A stretch of 64,000 nt of DNA from Bacteroidota bacterium (GTDB lineage: Bacteria > Bacteroidota > Bacteroidia > Chitinophagales > Chitinophagaceae): contig JAFDXL010000010.1 of NCBI GenBank assembly GCA_018267955.1, forward strand, positions 310,001-374,000, in the 5' to 3' direction. The notes beneath the pieces are model-generated. The model saw only the letters and a program-made list of their open reading frames with translations, was not told where the DNA came from and did not search any database. Below are positions 18,232 to 25,857 of the stretch, piece by piece. Made by a program: the position numbers and the translations under genes. Every line of letters starts with the position of its first letter. Positions within the stretch are counted from its first letter, which is position 1.

Positions 18232-18912
18232 TTATTTGATCAGCTTGATCAGCCTCAGGGAAAATAAGCCATTGTACTGAGAGCCGCCGCCGAAGCCCAC
18301 CGGTATCTTATCTGCATCGCGAATGGTAGCCGCAGAATATTGATAGGTAGCATCGAGGAACCAGCCTGTATAAAACTGCATGGTGCCACTAATAATATAC
18401 TCTATATCCTGCTGATGAAACTGCTGCAATGACGCGTTGAAATAAGTAGGGACACTGCTAAATGCACCTTCACCGGAACTGAGCAGGCGCGCGTACGATG
18501 CACCACCACCTATCTGCCATTTATCATTCAGCAGAAAGTGCAGTACCAGCGGCACTTCTACATAATTCAGGTTCAGCCAGTATTTATCTATGGTAGTGCC
18601 GGTGTAATAAGAGTCGTACACAGTAACGCCCCTGCTGCCTTTCTGCGAATAAAGCAGGCTAAAACTCACCAACAGGCGTTTGGCAGGCTGTATATATACT
18701 ATACCGCCACCATTAAATCCTACTTTGTGATAGCCGCTGTATCCATCTCCATCAACTGTACTGAAATTCATACCTGCTACCAGGCCGCCATAGAAGACAC
18801 GGTTGTCATAATCTTCGCGTTTGAAAAATCCCCTGCCCTTGCCCGACTGTGCCGATGCTGATGTTGCCAGGAAGCATACTACCACCAACAATATTCCCCA
18901 CCTTTTGATCAT
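18232..18912 (-). CDS. PorT-like outer-membrane beta-barrel protein
   Basis: 226 residues with a signal peptide (about 1-22). It has the NGGGIVY and LLYSQKGSRG strand motifs of the PorT/OMP_b-brl_2 family and ends in LRLIKLIK. It is a diverged paralogue of the two barrels at 19451-20161 and 20161-20865: all share the (T/Q)VDGDxYxGYHKVGxNxGG block. The stop is directly adjacent to the end of the convergent thioredoxin gene. Its function is unknown; the family includes surface and secretion accessory barrels. Confidence 0.8.
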   Translation of the reverse strand: MIKRWGILLVVVCFLATSASAQSGKGRGFFKREDYDNRVFYGGLVAGMNFSTVDGDGYSGYHKVGFNGGGIVYIQPAKRLLVSFSLLYSQKGSRGVTVYDSYYTGTTIDKYWLNLNYVEVPLVLHFLLNDKWQIGGGASYARLLSSGEGAFSSVPTYFNASLQQFHQQDIEYIISGTMQFYTGWFLDATYQYSAATIRDADKIPVGFGGGSQYNGLFSLRLIKLIK

Positions 18913-18950
18913 AGCCTTATATTAAACGCTTATTAAGTAATGGTATTGCT

Positions 18951-19370
18951 TCAATATGTCTTTTGTTCCAGTTCTTCTATCAGCTTCCTCATATCAACAG
19001 GTACCGGTATCTTTTCGTTTTTGTTATAGTCATACATTACAATCACGTCTTCGGCTTCAGCGGCAAGCTCCCCGTCATCATTCAGCAACTGGTGTTTGAT
19101 GCCAAAGCTGGTGTTTTTAATATACGTAACACTGGCCTGTACGGTGATGTTGCCGGGGTATACCAACGGTTTGATGAACCTGCACCCTGTAGATAATAAT
19201 AAAGGCCCGGCAGATGCAGATTTAAAATCGCTGTTTATCCCTATGCGCTCCCAATAGTTGACGCGTGAAGCCTGTATGTACTTGAAGTAAGAAACATTAT
19301 TAATATGCCCGAACATATCCATCTCGCTCCAATCGAGGCGCAGCGAAAGCCTTACGGGAAAAATACTCAT
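18951..19370 (-). CDS. Acyl-CoA thioesterase, 4HBT/YbgC-FadM hotdog family
   Basis: 139 residues, the usual length. The N-terminal block LDWSEMDMFGHINNVSYFKYI carries the catalytic Asp and the GHINN signature of 4-hydroxybenzoyl-CoA-thioesterase-like hotdog proteins. The family hydrolyses acyl-CoA thioesters; the substrate is not predictable here. It lies 38 bases upstream, in transcription order, of the barrel gene at 18232 and may share its transcript. Confidence 0.87.
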   Translation of the reverse strand: MSIFPVRLSLRLDWSEMDMFGHINNVSYFKYIQASRVNYWERIGINSDFKSASAGPLLLSTGCRFIKPLVYPGNITVQASVTYIKNTSFGIKHQLLNDDGELAAEAEDVIVMYDYNKNEKIPVPVDMRKLIEELEQKTY

Positions 19371-19450
19371 TGGCCTAATTTATACCTAAAGGTAAGACTT
19401 GTGCCTAAAGCGAATGTTTAATGCCGGATATTTCTATGACAGGTGTATTA

Positions 19451-20161
19451 CTATCGATTCTTCGCCGGGTATTTATCGCCAAACAGATACTCAAACCTTA
19501 TCACGAAAGAATTATTGAACTGCTGCGAGCGCGCGAAACCAAGATAGGTATTGGTACGCACCGGTACCAGGGAATATTGGAAACGTAGATTAACAAAGAG
19601 GCCCTGGTATAAACGCAGGTTGCCGCCTATGATAAAATTTATATCGTATTTCTTAAATGGGTATCTATCAAAACTAGCCGTGTCGTTAAACCGCGGCACA
19701 TCAGATACAACAGTTTCTTTGGAGCTTACGAGCTGTGAATAAGAAAACCCGAAACCTGCATGGCTCCTTTGTTTATTAAACAAATGAAACATGATGGGCA
19801 CTTCTGCGTAATTAAGATCAATGCTATATTTATTTACCTGGCTGATGCCCGGCACATTCACCACGCCTTTGGGCCCATTGCTGCGGCTACCCCTCTGCGA
19901 ATAAAGGATCTCCATGCTGCCTGCAAAACTTTCACCGAAACGGGCATAGACGATGCCGCCTACGTTCATCCCCACTTTGTGATAACCGGCATAGTTATCG
20001 CCATCTACCTGCGAAAAATTGGCACCTACAACAGGGCCGCCAAAGAAGGTATTCTCATTTTCTACATAATAATTCTGCGCACCGGCAGTAAACGGGCATA
20101 TGATATACAATGCTATCGCCGCTACTAATCCTGCTATTTTGGGGGAATTCATTAACATCAT
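19451..20161 (-). CDS. Outer-membrane beta-barrel, second copy of a tandem pair
   Basis: 236 residues; the start is uncertain among three close in-frame ATGs (20161, 20158, 20152). Signal peptide ends about FTAGAQ. The mature part starts NYYVENENTFFGGPVVGANFSQVDG, almost identical to the neighbour encoded at 20161-20865, so the pair is a recent tandem duplication. Its ATG overlaps the upstream stop (TAATG), so translation is coupled. Strand motifs (LYSQRGSRSNG, LRFQYSLVPVRT, IRFEYLFGDKY) fit a PorT-like barrel. Ligand and role are unknown. Confidence 0.82.
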   Translation of the reverse strand: MMLMNSPKIAGLVAAIALYIICPFTAGAQNYYVENENTFFGGPVVGANFSQVDGDNYAGYHKVGMNVGGIVYARFGESFAGSMEILYSQRGSRSNGPKGVVNVPGISQVNKYSIDLNYAEVPIMFHLFNKQRSHAGFGFSYSQLVSSKETVVSDVPRFNDTASFDRYPFKKYDINFIIGGNLRLYQGLFVNLRFQYSLVPVRTNTYLGFARSQQFNNSFVIRFEYLFGDKYPAKNR

Positions 20162-20865
20162 TAATCGTTCTTCTTAGCATACTTGTCGCCAAATAAATAC
20201 TCTATGCGTACTACCCATGAGTTATTAAACTGCTGTGCCCTTGCAAAACCAAGGTAGGTATCCTTGCGAACAGGAGCTAAAGAATACTGGAAGCGTACAT
20301 TAAGGAATAATCCTTTGTAGAGGCGCAGGCTGCCGCCTATCAGAAAATTGACATCGTATTTCTTAAAAGGATACCTGTCGAACGTAGCGGTGTCGTTGAA
20401 TTTCTGCACGTCCGTCACCACGGTTTCTTTAGAGCTTACCAGCTGAGAATAGGAAAAACCAAAGCCTGCGTGGCTCCTGCGCTTGTCAAATATGTGAAAC
20501 ATCAGGGGCACTTCCGCATAATTCAGATCAATACCATATTTATTGATCTGGCTGACGCCAGGTACATTCACCACCCCTTTGGCCCCATTACTGCGGCTGC
20601 CCCTCTGCGAGTACAAAATCTCCATGCTGCCTGCAAAATTTTCACCGAAACGGGCATAGACTATGCCACCCACATTCATTCCTACTTTATGATAACCGGC
20701 GTAGTTATCACCATCTACCTGGGCAAAATTGGCGCCAACTACCGGCCCTCCAAAGAATGTATTTTCATTTTCTACGTAGTAACTCTGCGCCCTGGAAGTA
20801 GATGAAAACGAAGTAAATACGACTACTGCACCTACAAATCCTGCGAATTTTCTAATTTTAGACAT
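20161..20865 (-). CDS. Outer-membrane beta-barrel, first copy of a tandem pair
   Basis: 234 residues from the ATG at 20863-20865, chosen because it starts the signal peptide MSKIRKFAGFVGAVVVFTSF; 86 upstream in-frame residues overlap the divergent gene at 20888 and are rejected. Very high similarity to the next gene downstream over the whole mature chain, including the DNA level. Same PorT-like barrel motifs. Only 22 bases separate its start from the divergent gene at 20888, so promoters of the two must overlap. Confidence 0.85.
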   Translation of the reverse strand: MSKIRKFAGFVGAVVVFTSFSSTSRAQSYYVENENTFFGGPVVGANFAQVDGDNYAGYHKVGMNVGGIVYARFGENFAGSMEILYSQRGSRSNGAKGVVNVPGVSQINKYGIDLNYAEVPLMFHIFDKRRSHAGFGFSYSQLVSSKETVVTDVQKFNDTATFDRYPFKKYDVNFLIGGSLRLYKGLFLNVRFQYSLAPVRKDTYLGFARAQQFNNSWVVRIEYLFGDKYAKKND

Positions 20866-20887
20866 CGAAACCGGGAAATTGCAATAA

Positions 20888-21199
20888 ATGAACTTCAAAT
20901 ATACGCCAAACACCCTTAAAAAGCTGGAACAGCTTTTTGAGGAAGCCAAATACGTCATCAGGTACGAGAAGGGTACTTTCAATTCGGGGTACTGTATCCT
21001 TGAAGATAAGCGTGTGGCGGTTATCAATAAATTCCTGGCTATCGAAGGGCGCATTAATGCGCTGCTGGAAATTTTACCCTCCGTTGACGTAAATGAAGAC
21101 GAACTGAGCGGGGAAATGCTCAAATGGTACCGGCAATTGAAGGAGAATTCAGTTAACGCGACAGGCGATAATGCCCGGCAATCAGAAATAGACCTCTAA
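20888..21199 (+). CDS. Small conserved-looking cytoplasmic protein, unknown
   Basis: 103 residues, charged and mostly helical at the N-terminus (LKKLEQLFEEAKYVIRYEK), then a short beta part (GYCILEDKRVAVINKF) and a second helix. No signal peptide. Its TAA stop is directly followed by the GTG start of the metallo-hydrolase gene, which implies one transcript and coupling. I do not recognise a function. Confidence 0.75.
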   Translation: MNFKYTPNTLKKLEQLFEEAKYVIRYEKGTFNSGYCILEDKRVAVINKFLAIEGRINALLEILPSVDVNEDELSGEMLKWYRQLKENSVNATGDNARQSEIDL

Positions 21200-21964
21200 G
21201 TGAAGATCACATTTTTAGGTACAGGCACATCACAGGGTGTACCCTTTATAGGGTGCGATTGCGAGGTATGCACATCCAAAGACATACGCGATAACAGGCT
21301 GAGAAGCGCAGTATGGATAGAAACCCCGGAAGCAAGTATTGTAATAGACAGCGGCCCCGATTTTCGCCAGCAGATGCTACGCGCCCATGTGCGCAAGCTG
21401 GATGCCATTGTTTTTACTCACGGGCATAAAGATCATGTTGCCGGCATGGACGATGTACGGGCCTATAACTTTCATGATGGCAGGGCTATGGAAGTATACG
21501 CCACTAAGGAAACGCAGGAAACACTGAAGCGCGAATTTCAATATGTATTCAGCGGCCATAGCTATCCCGGCATTCCGCAGGTAAACCTGCATACCATTAA
21601 CGGAGATGAACCCTTTGAAATAAACGGATTGAAACTTACCCCCATCAGGGTATTGCATTATAAGATGGAGGTACTGGGTTTTCGCATAGGCGATTTTACC
21701 TATATCACAGATGCCAACTATATGGATGCGGATGAGATAGCAAAAGCCAAAGGCAGTAAAGTATTTGTACTGAACGCCCTGCGCCACCAGCAGCACCCAT
21801 CGCACTATACCTTATCCGAAGCCATTGATATAGCCCATGCGGTAGGCGCAGAGCAAACCTATTTTACACACATCAGCCACCAGCTGGGCCGGCACGAAGA
21901 TGTGGAGAAAACACTGCCTGCAGGTATGCACCTTGCCTACGATGGCCTTGTGATAAAAATGTAA
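21200..21964 (+). CDS. Metallo-beta-lactamase-fold hydrolase, PhnP/RNase Z-like
   Basis: 254 residues from a GTG start placed right after the previous stop. The opening MKITFLGTGTSQGVPFIGC and the C-x-C-x2-C cluster (GCDCEVC) are typical of the PhnP-like cyclic phosphodiesterase branch. The metal-binding motif THGHKDH gives H74, H76, D78 and H79; D202-like DAN and later ALRHQQHPSHYT and YFTHISHQLG supply the remaining His ligands. Members hydrolyse phosphodiester bonds in cyclic nucleotides or related phosphates. Substrate uncertain. Confidence 0.88.
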   Translation: MKITFLGTGTSQGVPFIGCDCEVCTSKDIRDNRLRSAVWIETPEASIVIDSGPDFRQQMLRAHVRKLDAIVFTHGHKDHVAGMDDVRAYNFHDGRAMEVYATKETQETLKREFQYVFSGHSYPGIPQVNLHTINGDEPFEINGLKLTPIRVLHYKMEVLGFRIGDFTYITDANYMDADEIAKAKGSKVFVLNALRHQQHPSHYTLSEAIDIAHAVGAEQTYFTHISHQLGRHEDVEKTLPAGMHLAYDGLVIKM

Positions 21965-22056
21965 TAATCACCCGCAGGGTTTGTGATATTATTAATAAAT
22001 AAGCCCCCTATCTTTAACCTTCTAAAAACTGTCTAAAAACGAGACATATTATTATA

Positions 22057-22614
22057 ATGAAAAAGCTTTTAGGTATAGCCGTGGCCATGTGCATCACCTT
22101 TGCGGCACATGCGCAATACGAAAATGAGAAAATACATGTAGGGCAAAAAGCGCCTGAACTTAGATTCCCTAACCCAAAGGGTGATACGCTCACCCTATCT
22201 GAATTGAATAAAAAGCGCATCATCCTGCTCGATTTCTGGGCATCGTGGTGCGGGCCTTGCCGCCATGCCAACCCAAGGCTGGTGCAGATATACGAACAAT
22301 ACAAGGATAAAAAGTTCAAAATGGCGAAGAATGGTTTTGACATAGTGAGTGTATCGCTGGATAAGGATAAGAACAATTGGGTAAAAGCTATTGAAAATGA
22401 TAAGCTTACGTGGCCAAACCATATGAGCGACCTGGGCGCATGGGACTCTAAAACAGCAGAGATATATGGAATAACCTTTATACCACAGGCATTTTTGATA
22501 GGGCCGGACGGTAAAATATGGAGAACCTATACCAATACCGAGGCTGTAGAGGCCGACCTGGACGCACTGTCTAAAGGCGTGAAGATATTTGACGACGGAG
22601 CGGGAAAGAACTAA
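22057..22614 (+). CDS. Exported TlpA/AhpC-like thioredoxin-family protein
   Basis: 185 residues with a signal peptide (1-20, ending HAQ). The redoxin domain contains the active site W-C65-G-P-C68 (DFWASWCGPCRH) and the cis-Pro loop FIPQAFLIGPDGKI. An insertion after the active site (KDKKFKMAKNGFD) is as in the TlpA/ResA group. These reduce periplasmic disulfides, for example in cytochrome c maturation. It stands alone with 92 bases in front and 115 behind. Confidence 0.88.
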   Translation: MKKLLGIAVAMCITFAAHAQYENEKIHVGQKAPELRFPNPKGDTLTLSELNKKRIILLDFWASWCGPCRHANPRLVQIYEQYKDKKFKMAKNGFDIVSVSLDKDKNNWVKAIENDKLTWPNHMSDLGAWDSKTAEIYGITFIPQAFLIGPDGKIWRTYTNTEAVEADLDALSKGVKIFDDGAGKN

Positions 22615-22645
22615 ATAGGTATTTTGATAATATTTGTTGATTTTT

Positions 22646-22675
22646 TTGAATAAAACCCGATTTTCTCTATCTTTG
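22646..22675 (+). promoter_or_regulatory. Bacteroidota sigma-type promoter for L31
   Basis: TTG (22646-22648), a 19-base spacer and TATCTTTG (22668-22675) match the Bacteroidota housekeeping consensus TTG-N19-TAnnTTTG. The L31 gene starts 54 bases downstream. Confidence 0.75.
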
Positions 22676-22729
22676 CACACTCTAATTAAAAAATGCATGG
22701 CCCAATCCATGCTCTAAAACGCAATAAAA

Positions 22730-22981
22730 ATGAAAAAAGGAATACATCCGGAAAGCTATCGCTTAGTAGTGTTCAAAGACATGTCTAACGATTATACTTT
22801 CATGACGCGCTCTACTGCAGCAACGAAAGAAACTATTGTTTGGGAAGATGGTAAAGAATACCCCCTGATAAAAGTGGAAATCTCTCACAAATCTCACCCT
22901 TTCTATACAGGTAAATCTGTATTTGTGGATACAGCAGGCCGTATCGACAAGTTCAAAAAACGTTACGAAAAGAAGAAATAA
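22730..22981 (+). CDS. rpmE2: 50S ribosomal protein L31 type B
   Basis: 83 residues. [21 protein letters not shown] and the [24 protein letters not shown] ending identify L31 type B. It lacks the CxxC zinc ribbon of type A L31 (no cysteine at all), so it does not need zinc. It is a component of the large ribosomal subunit, near the central protuberance. It has its own consensus promoter and a strong terminator and is therefore a single-gene unit. Confidence 0.95.
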   Translation: MKKGIHPESYRLVVFKDMSNDYTFMTRSTAATKETIVWEDGKEYPLIKVEISHKSHPFYTGKSVFVDTAGRIDKFKKRYEKKK

Positions 22982-23001
22982 TATCATTTGCAATACGCAT
23001 G

Positions 23002-23027
23002 AAAATCCCGATTTTTGTCGGGATTTT
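23002..23027 (+). terminator. Intrinsic terminator of rpmE2
   Basis: A perfect 10-pair stem (AAAATCCCGA with TCGGGATTTT) and a TTTTTG loop, then a T run, 20 bases past the stop. Confidence 0.88.
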
Positions 23028-23081
23028 TTATTGAATATATGAATCACATCATCTTATTCCTGCGGGCAGGTATTACAAAAG

Positions 23082-24299
23082 ATGGCAACGATCTATATGA
23101 GCTATATTCTCTTTGATAGTGATACCCGGTATCGCTTACTGCCATTCACACACACAAGGCCCATTGCAGATATACGCTGCGGCATATTTACCATGCGCGA
23201 AAGATGGGAACATCTGCTACAAGAAAAGACCTCTACCCTTACCGCTGCTTATCTGCAGGAAGTATATCCCGCTAAAACAGACCATAACAATATATACATA
23301 AATGCTGCTGTATTTGCTACAGAAGAATTAGCGCAGCAGATAAGCCACCTGCAAACCGGTGAATGCCTGGCAGTGGGCGATACTGTTATAGCGGTAAGTA
23401 CAGTTAATGGAATCGGGAGCATTGATGACATCACAAAGGCAATTGCGGGCTTAAAGCAAAAACAGATAGAAGGCGGGATCAAATGCCTGAATAATGTTTG
23501 GGATATATTTTCGCTGAATGACTATGCTATACGCGCCGATTATGAGATCGTGACCAAAGACCGCATCAGCGCTCCTATTCCGCAGCATATTACGGTAACC
23601 GGTAAATCGCACATCTTTATAGAAGAAGGTGCGGTGATCAATGCCGGCTGCATTATCAATGCCACTACCGGCCCTGTATATATTGGCAAGGATAGCGAGA
23701 TACTGGAAGGCAGCATCATACGCGGGCCGCTGGCGCTGTGCGAGCATAGCGTTATAAAAATGGGCGCCAAGATATATGGCGCTACCACCATAGGCAATGG
23801 CAGCAAAGTAGGCGGCGAGATAAGCAATGCCGTATTCTTTGCCAACAGCAATAAAGGGCATGATGGCTTCCTGGGCAATGCCGTGATAGGCGAATGGTGT
23901 AACCTGGGCGCAGATACCAACTGCTCGAACCTGAAGAACAACTACGACGAGGTAAAAATATGGGACGAGCATAATAACCGCTCTGTAAAAACCGGACTTA
24001 CCTTCTGCGGGCTGATGATGGGCGACCATTCTAAATGCGGCATTAATACCATGTTCAACACAGGTACGGTAGTAGGTGTATCCTCCAATATATTTGGCGC
24101 GGGCTTCCCGGAAAAATTCGTCCCTTCCTTCTGCTGGGGCGGAGCGGATGGCATGACCACGTATAGCTTTGAGCGTGCTATGGATACCGCTGCGCGCATG
24201 ATGGCCAGGCGCAATGTGCAGATGAGCGATGCCGAACGCAGCATGTACCAATACCTGTTTGCACATACCACCAAACAAAGAGAATTATTTGCACACTAA
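23082..24299 (+). CDS. GlmU-like sugar-nucleotidyltransferase / left-handed beta-helix protein
   Basis: 405 residues; an internal ATG at 23097 (MSYILFDSD) may be the true start. Residues about 1-190 are a degenerate nucleotidyltransferase-like domain (LLPFTHTRPIADIRCGI is the N-terminal signature seen in this Bacteroidota group). Residues about 190-370 have hexapeptide repeats (for example IEEGAVINAGCIINATTGPVYIG, IKMGAKIYGATTIGNGSKVGG), forming a left-handed beta-helix of the acyltransferase type. Bacteroidota annotate this family as GlmU-related, possibly in UDP-GlcNAc or other sugar-nucleotide metabolism. Substrate unproven. It lies 30 bases before tpiA, probably in one transcript. Confidence 0.82.
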   Translation: MATIYMSYILFDSDTRYRLLPFTHTRPIADIRCGIFTMRERWEHLLQEKTSTLTAAYLQEVYPAKTDHNNIYINAAVFATEELAQQISHLQTGECLAVGDTVIAVSTVNGIGSIDDITKAIAGLKQKQIEGGIKCLNNVWDIFSLNDYAIRADYEIVTKDRISAPIPQHITVTGKSHIFIEEGAVINAGCIINATTGPVYIGKDSEILEGSIIRGPLALCEHSVIKMGAKIYGATTIGNGSKVGGEISNAVFFANSNKGHDGFLGNAVIGEWCNLGADTNCSNLKNNYDEVKIWDEHNNRSVKTGLTFCGLMMGDHSKCGINTMFNTGTVVGVSSNIFGAGFPEKFVPSFCWGGADGMTTYSFERAMDTAARMMARRNVQMSDAERSMYQYLFAHTTKQRELFAH

Positions 24300-24329
24300 A
24301 TACATTTAAACTTAATCAACACAAGAAAA

Positions 24330-25097
24330 ATGCGCAAAAAAATAGTAGCCGGAAACTGGAAGATGAATATGAACCTGGACGAAGGCCATGAGCTGGTAGC
24401 AGGCATATTGAAAGGATTACCGGCCCTGAATAATGATAAGATAGTGGTGATAGCTCCGCCATTCATCAACATACAACATAGCTATTACCAGGTAGAAGAT
24501 ACAGACCATGTATATATAGCCGCACAAAACTGCAGCACAGAAAACTCGGGCGCATATACTGGCGAGGTTGCTGCATCTATGATAAAACATGCAGGTGCAT
24601 CTTATGTGATCATTGGCCACTCTGAACGCCGCGAATACTTCAACGAAACAGACGCGATACTATCTAAGAAAACAGATACCGCGCTGGACAATGGCCTGAA
24701 GGTGATCTTCTGCTGCGGTGAAAGCCTGGAAGTGCGCGATGCAGGTACACAGAACGAATATGTAGAAGCACAACTGAAAGCAGGGCTCTTTCACCTGCAC
24801 AAACACCAGCTGGCAAACATTGTAGTAGCGTATGAACCAATATGGGCTATTGGCACAGGGCGCACAGCTACCAGCCAGCAGGCACAGGATATGCACGCAC
24901 ACATACGCAGTGTATTTGCAGCGCAATACGGACAGAACATTGCAGATGATCTTACCATATTATACGGCGGCAGTTGCAAGCCATCAAACGCTGCAGAACT
25001 GTTTGCATGTGCTGATGTGGATGGCGGCCTGATAGGTGGTGCATCGCTGAAAGCATCAGAGTTTTTAGGCATTATAGAAGCGATGATGCATGCGTAA
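24330..25097 (+). CDS. tpiA: Triosephosphate isomerase
   Basis: 255 residues, full length. Active-site residues are present: N9 and K11 (AGNWKMN), H97 (IIGHSERR) and E169 (YEPIWAIGTG); the phosphate loop YGGSCKPSNA and GGASLK are intact. It interconverts dihydroxyacetone phosphate and glyceraldehyde 3-phosphate in glycolysis and gluconeogenesis. Likely co-transcribed with the GlmU-like gene. Confidence 0.96.
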   Translation: MRKKIVAGNWKMNMNLDEGHELVAGILKGLPALNNDKIVVIAPPFINIQHSYYQVEDTDHVYIAAQNCSTENSGAYTGEVAASMIKHAGASYVIIGHSERREYFNETDAILSKKTDTALDNGLKVIFCCGESLEVRDAGTQNEYVEAQLKAGLFHLHKHQLANIVVAYEPIWAIGTGRTATSQQAQDMHAHIRSVFAAQYGQNIADDLTILYGGSCKPSNAAELFACADVDGGLIGGASLKASEFLGIIEAMMHA

Positions 25098-25117
25098 AAA
25101 AATTCTGTAAAAAGTTT

Positions 25118-25147
25118 TTGCAGAAAAGAAAAACACTGCTATCTTTG
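25118..25147 (+). promoter_or_regulatory. Bacteroidota promoter for tRNA-Glu
   Basis: TTG (25118-25120), 19-base spacer and TATCTTTG (25140-25147), identical in spacing and -7 sequence to the L31 promoter. The tRNA begins 21 bases after the -7 box. Confidence 0.75.
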
Positions 25148-25167
25148 CACTCCCAAACAGGGAATAC

Positions 25168-25242
25168 GGCGCGTTGGTCAATCGGCTAAGACGCCTCCCT
25201 TTCACGGAGGAATGACGGGTTCGACTCCCGTACGTGCTACCA
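25168..25242 (+). tRNA. tRNA-Glu (anticodon TTC)
   Basis: A 75-base cloverleaf with encoded CCA. The acceptor GGCGCGT pairs with ACGTGCT (two G-T wobbles); the anticodon arm is CCTCC-CTTTCAC-GGAGG with anticodon TTC; the T arm is ACGGG-TTCGACT-CCCGT. A consensus promoter precedes and a hairpin terminator directly follows. The 3' end is a probable integration site, as decayed copies of it and its terminator lie downstream. Confidence 0.92.
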
Positions 25243-25280
25243 AACGGGAACTTTCGAGATCAAAATCGAAGTTCCCGTTT
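25243..25280 (+). terminator. Terminator of tRNA-Glu
   Basis: An interrupted stem of AACGGGAACTTTCGA with TCGAAGTTCCCGTT immediately after the tRNA, followed by TTTTGCTTT. Two degenerate copies occur at 25591 and 27222. Confidence 0.8.
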
Positions 25281-25303
25281 TGCTTTATTAGGGCCTTGCT
25301 TCC

Positions 25304-25492
25304 TTATAATATCATTGTTGAATTTTTGTTATCATCCTTGTGCAATGGAATTGTTTTAGTTCTATTCAACTGTTCCTCTTTATAAATCTTTCTCTGCTTA
25401 CGCATTCCATAATACACACCCAATCTAAATGTGATAAGAAGTGGAATTAAAACAACAACAATTACAAATACATCTGTCTGGTCAATGTTCAT
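25304..25492 (-). CDS. Small single-pass membrane protein, unknown
   Basis: 62 residues from the ATG at 25490-25492; a TTG 6 bases upstream is also in frame. One transmembrane helix (about 9-30, VFVIVVVLIPLLITFRLGVYYG), followed by a basic cytoplasmic segment (MRKQRKIYKEEQ) and a polar tail. It lies between the tRNA-Glu terminator and the first decayed terminator copy, inside the A+T-rich insertion. No family recognised; reading of so short an open frame carries some risk. Confidence 0.5.
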   Translation of the reverse strand: MNIDQTDVFVIVVVLIPLLITFRLGVYYGMRKQRKIYKEEQLNRTKTIPLHKDDNKNSTMIL

Positions 25493-25590
25493 TTTCAACT
25501 AATAATCAGTTAACAACATAATCAGCTTAGTTTAAAACGATGCCAGCACCGCTGATAAATAGCACAAAGGGTGAAAAAACGGTATGGGAT

Positions 25591-25629
25591 GTGAACTTTC
25601 GAGATTAAAATGGGAGTTGGTGCTTTTGC
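25591..25629 (+). repeat. Degenerate copy of the tRNA-Glu terminator
   Basis: GAACTTTCGAGAT followed by AAAAT, G-AGTT and TTTTGC reproduces the tRNA-Glu terminator region (25250-25282) with a handful of changes. The remainder of 25493-25857 has no coding frame of note; it also holds the tRNA-Arg-like palindrome at 25677-25713. Confidence 0.7.
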
Positions 25630-25676
25630 ATTGGGGGAATCTGCAGACTAAAATTCAAACAATAAAATACGATGGC

Positions 25677-25713
25677 TCAGGTTCGATTCTTGTCGGGAAT
25701 CGAACCTGAATCT
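25677..25713. repeat. Palindrome holding a tRNA-Arg-like variable-loop/T-arm relic
   Basis: A 13-bp perfect inverted repeat (TCAGGTTCGATTC, 7-base loop, complement) at 25677-25709. On the minus strand 25696-25713 is an 18-base exact match (AGATTCAGGTTCGATTCC) to positions 31444-31461 of the tRNA-Arg gene, covering the variable loop and T arm. It is too long a match to be only the common T-loop consensus. No complete tRNA can be folded here. Confidence 0.65.
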
Positions 25714-25857
25714 AGGCATTTTAAAGGAGGGTGTTTTAACGCTTGACAGTAAATACGCCAAGACGTATATTAGAACAAAAATCGTTCGAATGCAACATTA
25801 ATTGGCGTACTGTTTGTTACTGTACGAAACTAAAATAGCATAATACATATATTTGAC

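Noticed and set aside
20866-21123. N-terminal extension of 86 residues for the first barrel gene
   Set aside because: It would overlap the divergent gene at 20888 and hide a clear signal peptide that starts at 20865.
23451-24278. Long open frame of 275 codons on the minus strand
   Set aside because: It lies wholly inside the GlmU-like gene; its composition is typical of a shadow frame and it has no recognisable domain.
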